The notes below the pieces were generated by a model. That model was given only the letters and a program-made list of their open reading frames with translations. It was not told the DNA's origin and searched no databases. From assembly GCA_947683625.1 (NCBI GenBank), contig CANTUR010000124.1, positions 2,826,001 to 2,890,000 of the forward strand: a stretch of DNA of 64,000 bases, written 5' to 3'. Shown in pieces: positions 22,607 through 38,141 of the stretch (position 1 is its first letter; each line of letters opens with the position of its first letter). The translations under genes and the position numbers were made by a program. Origin of the DNA: Mallotus nudiflorus (lineage: Eukaryota; Streptophyta; Magnoliopsida; Malpighiales; Euphorbiaceae).

Positions 22607-24462
22607 TCCGTCTTTTACTCCACACTCCTTAACTAAAAAAAAAAAGAAGATTCTTTTGATCCTCTCGTTTTTTAACATTCTTTTATTATTTTAAGAAATA
22701 ATAATTATTAATATTATTAATTTCTTTATAGTTATATATTCTGATTATATTGAAATTAGAATGATAAATATATTTTTAATATTCAGATATTTTTATTTTT
22801 AAGATTAAAAAATATTTTATTTACATGCATAGAATTGAATAATGTCTATTTAAAAGTAAAATAAATCTTATATCTTTATAAATAACTTATTGACTATTTA
22901 GTTCATTTTTAAAAATTTTATAATTTAAAATGTAAAGTTTATGATATTTATAAATATAATGTAGTCTTCAAATATTATTAATTTTATTTTGTTATATGTA
23001 GTTATAATTTAAAATGTAACAATAAATAAAAATTATTAGATTATAAATAGTTTAATATGAGATATACTAGTTCTACACAAGTAAATAACAAAACAAATAA
23101 TCAATAAAAATTATTTCATCAAATGATAGATGAAAATATGATTTATATGATTTACATGATCTATAACTTTATGAATATTAAAATATTTTAAGTTTTTTTT
23201 GAGTTATTAATTGTTGCTTAAAATACAATATTTGTGAAAAAAAAAATATATGAATTAATAATTATCATTTTTTAAGTTATTAACTTAATTAAGCAAAATT
23301 AAAAATTTTAAAGTATCTTTATTTAATAATTAATTTGAGTTATATATAAATTTTTAATATAACTTTTAATATCCACTTATTTTAATTAAAATTTAAAAAT
23401 ATTTTATATATACGTTCAGTTTTGAATAATGTTGATTTAGTATTAAAATAAAATTAGATTTGCATAATCAATCTTTGTTAGTTATTTTATTATTAATTTT
23501 AAATTTTTACAATTATAGAATTCATAATGCTTTACTTTTGTAATATGAATTTTTTATGATTTTATAAATATTAAAATATTTTTAAATTTTTGTTTAAGTT
23601 ATTTAAATTTTATTTAAAAATAACTTATTTATTTATAAAAAGTTGTAAATAATATATTTATTATTATGGTAAATTATAAAGTTAATTGAATTAGAAAGTA
23701 CATGTTTAAACAATTTTTTTGTATATAATAATTAATTTGATCCTTTTTAAATTTTAAATATAAATTTAAAAATTAAAAAGAAATTTATCAATAAAAACCA
23801 AACAAAGCCAAAATCTCTGCAAGAGTTTATGTTATTCTTGTTAGTAGAAAGGTGTCTATAAAGTTAAACTTTAACTACAGAAAGTGAATGGATTTTTAGT
23901 ACGGGGTTGGATATATATTTGGCCGTTAATATAAGTGTAGTTGGGAATTCCTGAGGATACATAGTCATAAATCCTATCATCCATTAATTAATGCTGGGCA
24001 AAAAATTCAAAAGCTCCAAAACCATCATCATAAATGAAAGGTCTCATTTAATTAGTGTAGTTGGGTTTCAGACTCAGTCTTCCAGGTTGACTCTGCTTTT
24101 CCTCATACTTGAAGATGTCGGGAGATTGCATGGCTAGACAATGCCACATCCTATATGGCTCAACGGATCACCCAAAGGTCCAACATCTTAATGTGTATGC
24201 ATGCCTCGACCAAATTGTCTACCATCCTCATAAAAAGGAAAAATAAAAATCTACCACCTTCAAAACACATTAATTTTATAGTTATATCTAGAAAACATAA
24301 CAAATCAAGCAATCACAAGTTATTGTGCTAGATAAATTAAAGCTGGGATTTGTTATGCATTAAAAAAAAAAACAACTATGTAGAGGTGTCATGGTAATAG
24401 AATTGCTTTGTATGTATATTTATGTGCGGATGAAGTATATATGCGTAAGAAAATCTTTCAAG

Positions 24463-24465
<3 letters not shown>
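22607..24465. other. AT-rich intergenic DNA
   Basis: 22607-23800 is extremely A/T rich, without structure I can assign. 23800-24440 has more balanced composition and may be old promoter-distal or transposon DNA, but I see no gene in it. Confidence 0.5.

Positions 24466-24540
<75 letters not shown>
24466..24540. repeat. (AT)n microsatellite
   Basis: An uninterrupted AT dinucleotide run of about 75 bp. Confidence 0.95.
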
Positions 24541-24543
<3 letters not shown>

Positions 24544-25024
24544 GGATATAAACGAGTCGAGTCATTCACAAGTAATTCAGTGTTCGACTTGATAAAAACT
24601 CATTCGATATCGTATACTAAATAAACGAGTTGAGTTCAAACTATATAAATCTCTGCTCGTAAAGCTCGCGAACAAATTTGAATAAAATCTCGTGATCCAA
24701 CTCATAATTTTAAAATTTAGTAATTTGATTTTAAATATGTAATATATAAGTTCGTATTGTAAAAAATATTTTAAAATATATATTACTAGAGTAAAATAAA
24801 AAATTTTATTAAATTTATTGTAATATATTTAATCAATAATTTATTTTTAATTTTTAAATGTATAATTTTAATTTATAAGTTATATTTTTAAAAATTTCTT
24901 TAGGTTCATTTAAACTCGTGAACAGCTCATAAACACATATAAGATAATGAATTCGGCTCGTTTATAAACGAATCAAATTCGAACTAGCCAAAATTCAGCT
25001 TAGCTCAACTCGATTACACCCTTA
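24541..25024. mobile_element. hAT-like MITE with long inverted ends, copy 1
   Basis: Begins gaggatataaacgagtcgagtc and ends gctcaactcgattacaccctta, so the tips are inverted repeats rich in the 'cgag/gagctcg' strings typical of plant hAT-type MITEs with 'aggggtgtaatcgagtcgag' ends. No coding sequence. The exact end and an 8-bp duplication could not be fixed. Confidence 0.55.
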
Positions 25025-25930
25025 CGCTTAGGAGTATAGTCGAGCTGAACGGTTCATGATTCGTTTAGAGCTCGGCTCGGAAAAAGTTTGTTCAAGTTCG
25101 TTTGTTAAGCTAAACGAGTTGAGTATAGACTCCATTTTAAGGCTCGTAAGCTAAACAAGTCAAGTCTAAGATTCCTTAAGTTTGACTCACTAAAGCTAGT
25201 GAATAGGCTTGTTTGCAGGCTCATTTACAAGCTCGCTTATAGGCTTATAAACATGCTTATTATATTAAGTCATGATATTAAATAGGTATAATTTAATTTA
25301 AATATTAATATTTAATAGATATCATTTAATTTAGTAAGTCAATATTATATAATACTAATTTTATATTGAGCAACGACAATACTAATTAAATTAGTAATAA
25401 TTAATATAAAATATTACATATGACAATATTATGTACTCATAATAATATTATATAAATTTTTTGTATATAAATTAACATTAATATTATAATAAGTAAATAT
25501 TATACAATACTAATTAAATATTTAGCAAATAATAAATTTCTTCAATAAATAAAAAATTAAGTAATATTTATATTTTAAAGTAATATATAAGTATTAATAT
25601 TAAATAATGTAAATTTAATGTAATAGATAAATATAATATTAAGTAATATTCATATTTTAAATTAAAATTACAAAATTTTAATGTTATTAAAATACGTAGT
25701 TTGAAGTTATAAAACAATGTAATAACTAATTATAAAAATATGTTGTTGAGCTCACATATTTCGTGAGTTTGGCTCAAACTCATTAAATATGAACCCGAGT
25801 TGAGCTTAAACTTAACTTTCGAAAACTTGAGCTCGACTCAAATTAGCTCGACTCAAATTTATTAATTTTTAAATAAACTAAATTTGATTTTTTAAAAATT
25901 TAATTTGATTCGACTCGATTACATCCCTAT
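25025..25930. mobile_element. hAT-like MITE with long inverted ends, copy 2
   Basis: Starts near 25030 with aggagtatagtcgagctgaac and ends near 25930 with gattcgactcgattacatccct, again inverted tips rich in gagctcg/cgagct. The AT-rich interior (25260-25740) may include an extra insertion. Together with copy 1 it forms back-to-back elements sharing the 'ttacaccctta' region. Confidence 0.5.
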
Positions 25931-26287
25931 CTATATTTACTGATTTAATATAAATGCAATAAAATTTTTTGAATAACTACTTTTATATGACTACATCACA
26001 GCCATTTAAATAAAAATAGCTTATTACTAAAACGATTAAGCTCTTTCCGCGCCATTGTTGATGTACCAGAGACGATTGTTTGTTGGCGAACATAATGGAC
26101 CCAATAAGGCTTCTCAAGCAACTTGTTAAATGGTTTAAGCTTGGGAAAATGCGCACGCTTTGGATATATACTCGGCTAGCTGGTGCTAATACTCGTTGAA
26201 TTAAATGGTACACCAAACGTCACCGCTACTGCCTATACTAGCACTAATTTTTGTATTTGACTTTATGACGTTTGCAACAGCCTGATT

Positions 26288-26323
<36 letters not shown>

Positions 26324-27251
26324 TGATTGTCTGGTCACGTAATGCCATGAGCATTAAGCAACATGAATGCCTTTCTTATAATTACTTGAATTATTTGAAT
26401 CATTCATATATAGATTAGTTGAATTTTTTTAATTGTCTGAAATAATTCTCATCTATTTTCCATCCCAAAATTGTTTTTAACTATCAGGCGTTGAATGTGT
26501 TAGGTATCAGAGCGATTGAATAAGTTAGATTGGATCAAACACAATTTCCTTTTAGTACTATGAACCCAATTAACCGGTTAAAAATAAATTGATTTATTAA
26601 AACATAAAGTCGGTCTAATAAACATTATCTCATAAAGCAGATTGAAATTTCATAAAAATAATTTCATTTAACTAATTATTTGTAATTATAATACTGCATT
26701 TCAGTCAAATTTGATAAAAAACACACATATGATCATCTTAAAAAAACCTTTTCACTACAAGTATTTATTATTTTTGTGACAAGAAAAGTTGTCATATAAT
26801 CATAAAAAAATCATCACCAATAATAGAATGCGACAAATATATATATATATATATATATATACTACCAAGGATCTAAGGGGTAAACTTTTCAAATATATAC
26901 TGTACAATGATGAATGTTTAAAAGATTACTTTGTCCGGTCTAACATTCTGTAAACAGAGGTTATCGCACCAAATGTAACAAAAATTTTATAAAATTTCGT
27001 GTGTGGGATCCTAATTTATTAAGTAAGTATAGAGTATGCTTCATGTTATTTAAATAAAACTGAATTAAAAAAAAAATATTACTTACGAAGCTATCTTTAT
27101 TAATCCAGGCAATGACAACTTTTATAAAGAATTGAAAGTAACAAAGATAATTAAGAAAATGAAGATACAATACAAAGTTTTAGCCAGAGGGAGACGAAGG
27201 ATTTCTAATATTTGTTCCTAAAACTGTGTTATGCCATCATAAGGGAAAAAA
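25931..27251. other. Intergenic DNA with no identified gene
   Basis: Contains a run of 27 T (26292-26318) bracketed by attgtt and aacaat, a short (AT)n near 26840-26860 and a CACTACAAG string at 26754 that might be an old CACTA end. No reading frame has recognisable domains. Confidence 0.5.
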
Positions 27252-30517
<3,266 letters not shown>

Positions 30518-32812
30518 AAGAAGTCCCTTATTTATAGCCACTTTAGCAGTACTATTGGAGAATGCTATAGAGCCATGAGATTACTATCATGAGCTTTAAC
30601 TTGAGTGGAGAGCTTTATCTTTTAGTGGAGTGTCCTTTTCTTTTTCTTTTAGTCATGTATGCCACTTTGTTATTTTGTGGAGGATGAATAGTATTATGTC
30701 TAGCAATAATTCTATCCTTTGTCAGATTCTTTCGTCCATTATAACATTTTTCCCACTAGGTCTTGATAGTGGAAATCCCGACCCTACCTATGTGAAGTGA
30801 TAGAGTCAAGTAGAATATTGGCAGAAAGATATGGGGAATATTTGACGAAGTAGTCAAATTTCCTTGATGGTTGTCCAAGAAGATTCCAAAGTCCATTTTT
30901 AGTAGGAGATTTCCTAGAGAAAAAAATTAAATATTTATCAAAATACTTTTTTTTTTAAATTTTTATTACCCTAAATTTTGCATGGGCTATCCATATGGAT
31001 TTTCAACCCATCGGGCTTACTTTAGAAATAAAACTTTAACGATATAAATTTTATTGGGCTTATAAGCCTATTGGCTTTATAGCATGAAGAATTCCTAAAC
31101 AATAATCTTCATTGTCATTACCTAAGTCTACAAAGGGTTATGAGCTTTCAGATGTGCTGGAATTTACAAAAGAAGTACTCAGTGACTGCATTAACTGTTG
31201 CATGATATTGAAGTATTCTTCTTCTATTTTTGTAACACCAAGGAGGGCATTGGCATGAGATTTTTGAGCAAGGAAGTTAGATTGTGCAGAAGTATATCCA
31301 AGGAATCCATATGATCAAAGCCATTATATTACTGTAGATTTTCATATTTTATCTGGAATTTTATATGAATTCCACTATTTTACCTTGAATCTTCTTTGGA
31401 GGACTACCATTCATTCATTGGAATAGTAATCAAGATACCATTAAGGTACCTAAGAAACAAAAAAATTTAAACAACAATGGCATAACATCAGGAACTTTTA
31501 TTCAAGGGGAGGGGGCTTATAATGGGCTTTAAAGAACGCATACCCTTCATATATATGGGGGGAATAATGTCTGGGATAAGACCATAGTTATGCCACCATC
31601 TAGTAAACCATGTTAGGAATTTTGAAATATTAATATAGTCACTGAGGAAAAATAACCATGAATGGATCTTTTGCTATTTTGGATGAGGAAGGTATTGAAC
31701 CATGCTTGTTTATAGTCCCAATAGGAAAATGTTCAACAAAAGTCTAATTCATTTTTAAAGTTTATCGTGAAATCTTTTACCTTGAATAGTTCTTATCCCA
31801 TTTAGACAGATGGATGACTTTTAGGATTTTGTAGGTAGAATAAGATGGGCCAAGGTAACCTTGGCGAAAGAAATGCTTGAACTATACAGAACTAGTATAT
31901 TCCAAAATTGTTTGATAATACTCTAAGGGTTTTGAAAGATCCTAAGGTTTGTAAAACCAATTTTTTGAAAAATGATTTTACATTGTGAAAAATGTATCTT
32001 TATGATAAAATCCATCTTCAATGGTTAAAATATTTGGGATATTGTTCTTTATCAAATATTTAGAGGCTTTAACAACTTTTGACTGAGATAAAATAATTTG
32101 TGAGCTACTTTGAGTAGTCATAGGATTTAAATTAGTTTGAGAAAGGGTTTTTGAGGAAGAAGATTCTCCTTTCTCTATTTTTGAAATTGGTTGAGAAGCT
32201 TTACCTGCGATACCTTGGATGGTTAGAGTATTTGAGTGCTGTGATTTTGGAGGTATTAGGGTATTCTGGATTGCTTTTAAGAGTTATGGGGTTTTGTAAT
32301 ATATTCAACCCATTGTTGAATATGACTAGCCTTATCAGTTTCAATTTTATCTTCTTTATCAAACTAAGACTTTATTGGTTTTTCAGCAGAAAGAGGAAGA
32401 GGTTCTTTAGCTATTTTAACATTTTCTTTGTCTTTCTTATTACGAGGCATCTTTATCTGTTTTGCAAGAATTCTTTAGTCAAAAATTCTGGCAAAGAATT
32501 TACTTGTCCTTTGATAAATTTAATTTTAAAATAAAAAAATCTCAAACTAGCCTGCCATCTAGCAAAATTTTATTTAGATGCAATGTTTTAGACATCCTTT
32601 TGCAAAACTTCTTTAGTTGACTTGCAGTCAATGTAGAATAAAAAATTTTAGTTTAGAAAATCATATTGAAAATTTGTTATGTATAAAAAAAATGGCAAGA
32701 ATTTCTTTTTTAATGGTGGAGTAATTTTTTTTATGTATCTTTCCAATGACCTGAAGTGTACTAAAATATTACTTCCCTCCCATTTGAACTTATTTCAAAA
32801 TACCACCTTGGC
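30518..32812 (-). pseudogene. Endogenous pararetrovirus block A: RNase H end, second frame, promoter region (minus strand)
   Basis: Read on the minus strand from 32812 downward, this block starts within a pararetroviral RNase H-like region: in about 32800-32440 I see KEVLQKDV and NSLPEFLTKEFLQ in broken frames. A second, heavily broken reading frame follows (about 32440-31150), resembling the downstream protein of petuvirus-like plant pararetroviruses. Then comes a non-coding part ending at a TATA box. Stops and frameshifts abound and no frame is open over a useful length. The virus family is Caulimoviridae with good confidence; the genus is a guess. Confidence 0.65.
30525..30537 (-). promoter_or_regulatory. 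TATA box of the endogenous pararetrovirus
   Basis: On the minus strand the sequence reads CTATAAATAAGGG, preceded by a region with 'gtggagag' and 'ctccactc'-like motifs. Its place, downstream of the last viral reading frame on the same strand, is where a pararetrovirus pregenomic promoter should be. The solo LTR starts only a few bases beyond it, so normal viral leader transcription is cut off. Confidence 0.5.
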
Positions 32813-32817
32813 AGTCC

Positions 32818-32829
32818 TGGTATCAGAGC
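32818..32829 (+). other. Pararetrovirus primer-binding site (tRNA-Met type)
   Basis: TGGTATCAGAGC is complementary to the 3' end of plant initiator tRNA-Met, the standard primer of Caulimoviridae and of many LTR elements. It lies about 185 bp upstream of a viral-type start codon (33015) and within a few bases of the inverted junction with block A. No LTR precedes it, which favours a pararetroviral rather than retrotransposon origin. Confidence 0.7.
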
Positions 32830-33014
32830 TTTGGTGGATAATGATCTCTACACTACTTGTTTTCTTATTATAGATTTTTCTTTAGAGTGCTTATTAAATT
32901 GAGTGCATTAGTCGCAGGTGGTCCCGACTATAAAACCTATGAAAGGCAGTGACTCTATTGGTTTTGCTAGTGAGTTGTAGGTGTACCTCCATTCTAGAGT
33001 AATAATTTTATATT

Positions 33015-33480
33015 ATGAATCCAATATCATGTAGAACAACTTCTTCTTCTTCTTCTTTCTTTTCTTCCTCTTTCGCTAAAGCTCAAAAGAACATAGTCAA
33101 TAGTGATGAAATCACTATTGAAGATTTTGAAAAGTGCATTAATGATTTTAAACTAAAAGAATATAAAAAGATCAAGTTTACAAAACCTCAAAGTTAAACC
33201 TTTTTAAAATTAATTATGTTATAAAAACTAAAGAAAAAGATATCCAATTGTCCAAAGCTAAAGATGAGATAAAGCTTTTTTTTTTTTTACAGCCTTTTTA
33301 GATAAACATAAAGCTAAATATTTTTTTAAATTCCACATAGGACTTGTGCAAGTAGAAATAAAACCATTAAATAGAGAAGGTAAACAGTTGATACTTATCC
33401 TTACAAAAAGCCCCAATAAAATGAATCATATAACCTTAAAAATATAGTAACCCAAAACAATTTTACCAATACCCATCTCA
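33015..33480 (+). pseudogene. Pararetrovirus block B, first part: N-terminal polyprotein (movement-protein-like)
   Basis: An ATG frame of 60 residues with a Ser-rich start (TTSSSSSFFSSSF) and a charged stretch ending in a stop at 33197. Related but shifted frames continue to about 33480, where the Tekay element interrupts. The position after the primer site fits the movement-protein end of the viral polyprotein. Similarity is weak by eye. Confidence 0.45.
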
Positions 33481-33491
33481 ATGGAATAGGT

Positions 33492-33498
<7 letters not shown>

Positions 33499-33528
<30 letters not shown>

Positions 33529-36500
33529 ATATATAATTAGGGTTTAATATTAATGTTATGTGTGTATATTATTAAATTATGATGTGCAATATATATATGT
33601 GTGTATATGTATATATATGTGAATATTTAAGTGTGTGGTGAGTGAATTTAGTATAATATCATAATATATATTATAATATATAGTTTATTAAAGTTATAAT
33701 ATATAGTTTTATGAATAAAATATACAAAAATATCAAAAACTCTACCTATTTCCTTCTCTCTCCCTGATTCTCCTCACCATCACCATCTGCCATCCCGTTC
33801 ATCGGTTGTCAGTGTGCCTCCTTCCCTTCCACCGTCGACCACCTCTTCCCTTACTAGCTCCGCCGCCTTCCCTTTCTTCTTTGACGCCAGCAATAGCCCC
33901 AGAAGCCATGAGAAGTTGAGATTTTCTTCTCCTCCGTTCAAGGCGATTTCGGCCATTAAATCAAACATTTTCGGTGCTATTGAACTCCTGAAACTTTGAG
34001 AAGGAGGAATCCAAGCTCCTTTTAGCTTGAAATCGTATTTTGGTAGGGTGTTTTGCTTATTTTCAATTTCAGCCACTTTAGGGTTTTTTTTTTTTGAGAA
34101 TTCTTCCTTGATTCATGAAAAATCCCTTTACAAAAGTTGTTCCCCTTAGCTCAATCTACATCCCCAAATTTTTGTGTGATTTTTGAGAATTATTTTGATT
34201 TTTATGAATTTTTGAATATTTTATTATTTTTATAAATTAATTAAATAAATTATGAAATTGTGATTTTTAGTGTTATTGGTGGTTAATGTTAATTTTAGAA
34301 TTTAGTTTATAATTTTTTTTGAATTTTGTGTAATTTTTATAATTATTTTTAGTTTATGTCAATTTTGAAAATATAGGTTATATATATTTTTTGTTAGAAA
34401 TAATTGGTTAATTATATGTTTTTGTTGATATTATGGAGAAATATGTTGAGAAAATAATTTTTGTGTATTTATATAATTTTTATTGAATTTTTGAGTATTT
34501 TTAGTATTTTATATGTATTTTTAAATATTAGGGGTAATTTGGTGGTAATTTTAGTTAAATATTATGTTTATTTGTTTTTAATATTATTTGAAGCATAAAA
34601 ATGATTTTTATAAATTATTTACTAATTTTAACTAATTAATACTAATTTTTGAAAATTATTTTCAAATAATAAATAATATACTATTTTTGTAAATAAATGG
34701 ATTTTTAGTAAATTTTAATATATGTTGGGACTAATTAAGTAATTTGGATTTATAAAATGAATTTTTATTAATATTTGTGGAATTATCAAGAAAATGGATT
34801 TTTAATAATATTATATTATTAATTAAGGTTTTAAAGCAATTATTAGGAAAATACTTATTTTTGGTGTTTTAATGCTTAATGTGCTATATTTTGATATTTG
34901 GAGGGTATTTATGGCATTTATTGAATTTTAATATATTTTATTGTATTATTGTATTTTTGGTGAATTGCGGACCTCGGTTTGGGATTTTAGTAGTTCGGGA
35001 TCCCAACCGAGGGTTGTGAGGATTTTTGTATTCAAAGTGTATTTTTCTTGCAGGACCGGCTCTACTTTTTAGTAAAGAGATATCCGTTTTACAGAGGAGG
35101 TTCTGCTGAATTTTTGGTAGAATTCTCGTAAAACATGACATCGGATCTAATTCCGATTTTGTGTCTGTTCGTGTTTAGTAATTCTAGATTAAGTCTCTAG
35201 AAGCCTAAGTTAGATATGTATTCTAATGTCGTGATCGCTTTTATTGTTTAGTTGTGCCGATACCGAGGCCTAGTAGACCAGGTCCGTCGGACCAGTCTCG
35301 TGGAGCGTATCCCTATGAGTTATTATTATATATATACATTACTTTAGGTTGCATGTTTTAGAATTATATGTTTTAAACGTAAAATTTTGCATAATTGCTT
35401 TATTAAATGCTTAAGTATATTTTACGTATATTTTTAGTATATTCTTGGTATATTTTGAAATAAATGCATGTTTTCCTTTTGATTTATATTCAAATTATTT
35501 TAAGTATATTATTGGTTTATTTTGAGTATATTTAATGATTTAATTGAATTTATTTAATATACTTAGTTTATTTTAAGTATATTTTTGGTATATATATATG
35601 GTTTATTTGATCATTTTGAATGCCATTGTATATATTATTTATTCTTGAATGTATGTTTTATTTTAAAATGAAGGATATCGATAGAATGTGCTTCCTAGTG
35701 GGCAGCACTATGACCGAGTATGTACCGGTGCGATAGATTATAGGTTGAATTACTAACTTATTTGAGGATTATGACTTGATTATTTTGATTGATGTGAGAT
35801 ATGATTGATGGTGTGATTGCTGGAGCTCGGTTGACCAAGTGTCTCGAGGCCAATCACACTTACAGTTAGACTACTGGAGCTCGATTGACTTAGTATCTCG
35901 GGGCCAATCTATTGTCTAGTTGGATTAAGTGAATTTACGTCGAATTAAGTGAGCCACTATGGCTAGAGTGTTTTTATTGATATTTAAGGTTGCGATAACT
36001 TAGGGTTCTATTTGATCCTTCATAAACTAATGTTTTCAGTATTAATTATAAAGTGATTTTCAGCATTTATGTGTACATGCCTGTATATGTATTTATTATA
36101 AATACTTATGAGTGTTTGTATTTGTCATTTAGAAATGCGTGTATATATATTATAATAATTCACTCAGTGAGGTCTGAATCCCCTTATTTGATGTTTTTAT
36201 AGCAGAGAGACCTTAGTAGTAAGCCTATCCACGGGATTTCTTTTACCCTAACTTTATTATGTAAATCTTTTACCTAGTTTTATATTGTTTTCTAGAAAAC
36301 TATAGTAGTTGTATTTATATTAGTCGGAAGTGGTACTCTGTATTATATTTATTAATTTTAAATTCAAAGAGGTATATCTCTGAATGATGTATTAAATATT
36401 TTATTTTATGATATGCAGAGATTATTTTATCATAATTATTGAGTTTTACATTCTGATGTATTTTTATATTGTGGTATATTTATTTTTTAATTGTATGTTT

Positions 36501-36588
36501 TTATTCTTTTAAGGCTTGTTACGGGTTCTGGATTTGAAAGAATTCCCGTTCCCTAACGCTGATCATGGCCTCAGTTTGGGTCATGACA
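33499..36588 (+). repeat. Tekay 5' LTR, 5'-truncated
   Basis: Collinear with the other LTR copies, ending ...cagtttgggtcatgaca. Its first ~270 bp (TGTAATAACCC... to the AT tract) are missing, and the remaining sequence starts inside an (AT)n run at 33499. The 33735-34000 part is C/T-rich (cttctctctccctgattctc), the likely transcribed leader. It contains chance frames only. Confidence 0.8.
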
Positions 36589-36592
36589 AAGT

Positions 36593-36604
36593 TGGTATCA
36601 GAGC
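36593..36604 (+). other. Tekay primer-binding site
   Basis: TGGTATCAGAGC, complementary to the 3' end of initiator tRNA-Met, four bases after the 5' LTR end. Confidence 0.9.
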
Positions 36605-36786
36605 AGAGTTTTATGTTAGGGCCTAAGTTGTGAGATTTATGGCCCTAGTTTTCAATATTGTGTTTTATTTTGATACTACTGCAGTTTATTAGGTTCAAGT
36701 ATGTCTTTATAAGTATTCCTTGATTTAGTTTTCTGTGTTACCATTAGTTGTCTGTCTTGTTTGAATCCTTCTATTTGTCTTTTCAG

Positions 36787-38110
36787 AATGAGGAGGTGAG
36801 CGCGTGTCGCTCCACTGGTTGTTGAGACCGAGGATGATGAGTCCTTCCAAGATGAGGTTTTACCTCATGAGCCACCAACTAGGCGCAGAGGTCATGGCAA
36901 AGGTAGACCTCGAGGAGCGGTAGGTCACTCTAGATAGAGAGAGCTACATGATGAGGAACTTGTAGAGCCTGAGTTCGATGATATTCTAGTACCTCCTATT
37001 GCACCGCCAGTTCAGCCTGCCTATCAGCAGGGTATGTCTAACCCTGAGGCAGCTCTATTCTATGCCAGAGTCAGTAGGATTGCATTCGATGGGACTTCTG
37101 ACCCTTTAGATTTTCTGTATGTGATCGAGATAAGGACTCAGACTGCTCACATCGAGTACAACGGATTATGATAGTTGAGCTGTCAATAAAAGGACCAACC
37201 CTAGACTGGTTTATTTAAATGATCCAGCCATACATGATGATGATGACTTGGGCTCAGTTCAGAGAATGATTCATGAGGAGATTCTACCCAAAGCCACTTC
37301 ATATGAGCTACAGACTTTGATTGACTAGTATTACCCAAGGTGACAGATCTATTGAGGATTATACTAGAGAGTCCCTTCGACTTGGCAGATATGCAGAGGA
37401 TTTGATGCGAGATCAGTACTTCGCAGTCACAACTTATGTCACTGGTTTGGGTTCTGCATTTGCTAGTATGGTTACAGCAAGCCTTACTCTAGAGTCGGTG
37501 ATAGAGTTGGCCAAGGAGATTGAGCTGAGGCTAGTCAAGTAAGGAGCTATGCCTGATTATTACCAGTTGGTGTTCGGTCAGGTGGATTCCAGACTACTCC
37601 GTACTCAAGTTTTCATATTGGTTTAAGTAGTCAGTAAAGGGGTCCAGACCAGTAGAGTCAGAGACAGTAGTAGAGGATACATAGGAGCAGTAGACATGGC
37701 CGTGAAGGTTAACGCAGATTGTTCAGACTTGGGTCAGGTGCTTCAAGCAGCAGTAGTGGTCGCAGTTCTAGGTCAGTTATCAGTGTTTGTCAAATGTGCG
37801 ATAAAGTCCATCAGGGACTATGTTATATGACACCGCTGACATGTTTCAGATGCGGACAGATTATACATTTTGCCAGATCATGTCCCTATTATGGTTATTA
37901 GCAGCCACAGATTACGTGATTCCCTCAACAGTCGATTGCTAGTGCAGCACCCATTCCTTTTCAGATGTCTCCAGCCCAGCACCAAAGTTCTACCTAGATT
38001 GTTCCTTAGCAGGGTCATGGTAGAGGTACTATAAGAGGTGCTAGAGGTGTTGGCCAGGCTTCTACCAGCCAATAGGCAGGTCGAGGACAGGCCAGAGTCT
38101 TTCATCTTAC
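36787..38110 (+). pseudogene. Tekay gag with CCHC knuckle
   Basis: Starts ATG at 36787 but meets a stop after three codons (MRR*). The gag core at 37060-37540 (ARVSRIAFDGTSDPLDF, RSIEDYTRESLRLGRYAED) and a CCHC knuckle at about 37842-37883 (CFRCGQIIHFARSC) are still visible. Several stops and shifts break it. Confidence 0.85.
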
Positions 38111-38141
38111 TCAACAGGATGCTTAGGCATCTAATGCAGTT

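Noticed and set aside
25983..26216. A 77-codon minus-strand frame
   Set aside because: No recognisable domain, no splice or promoter context, and AT-rich intergenic surroundings.
26745..26830. CACTACAAG string as a second CACTA end
   Set aside because: No subterminal repeat array and no matching right end found within the window.
33780..34076. Opposed frames of 98 and 61 codons
   Set aside because: Inside the C/T-rich leader part of the Tekay LTR; equivalent positions in the other LTR copies are not open in the same frame.
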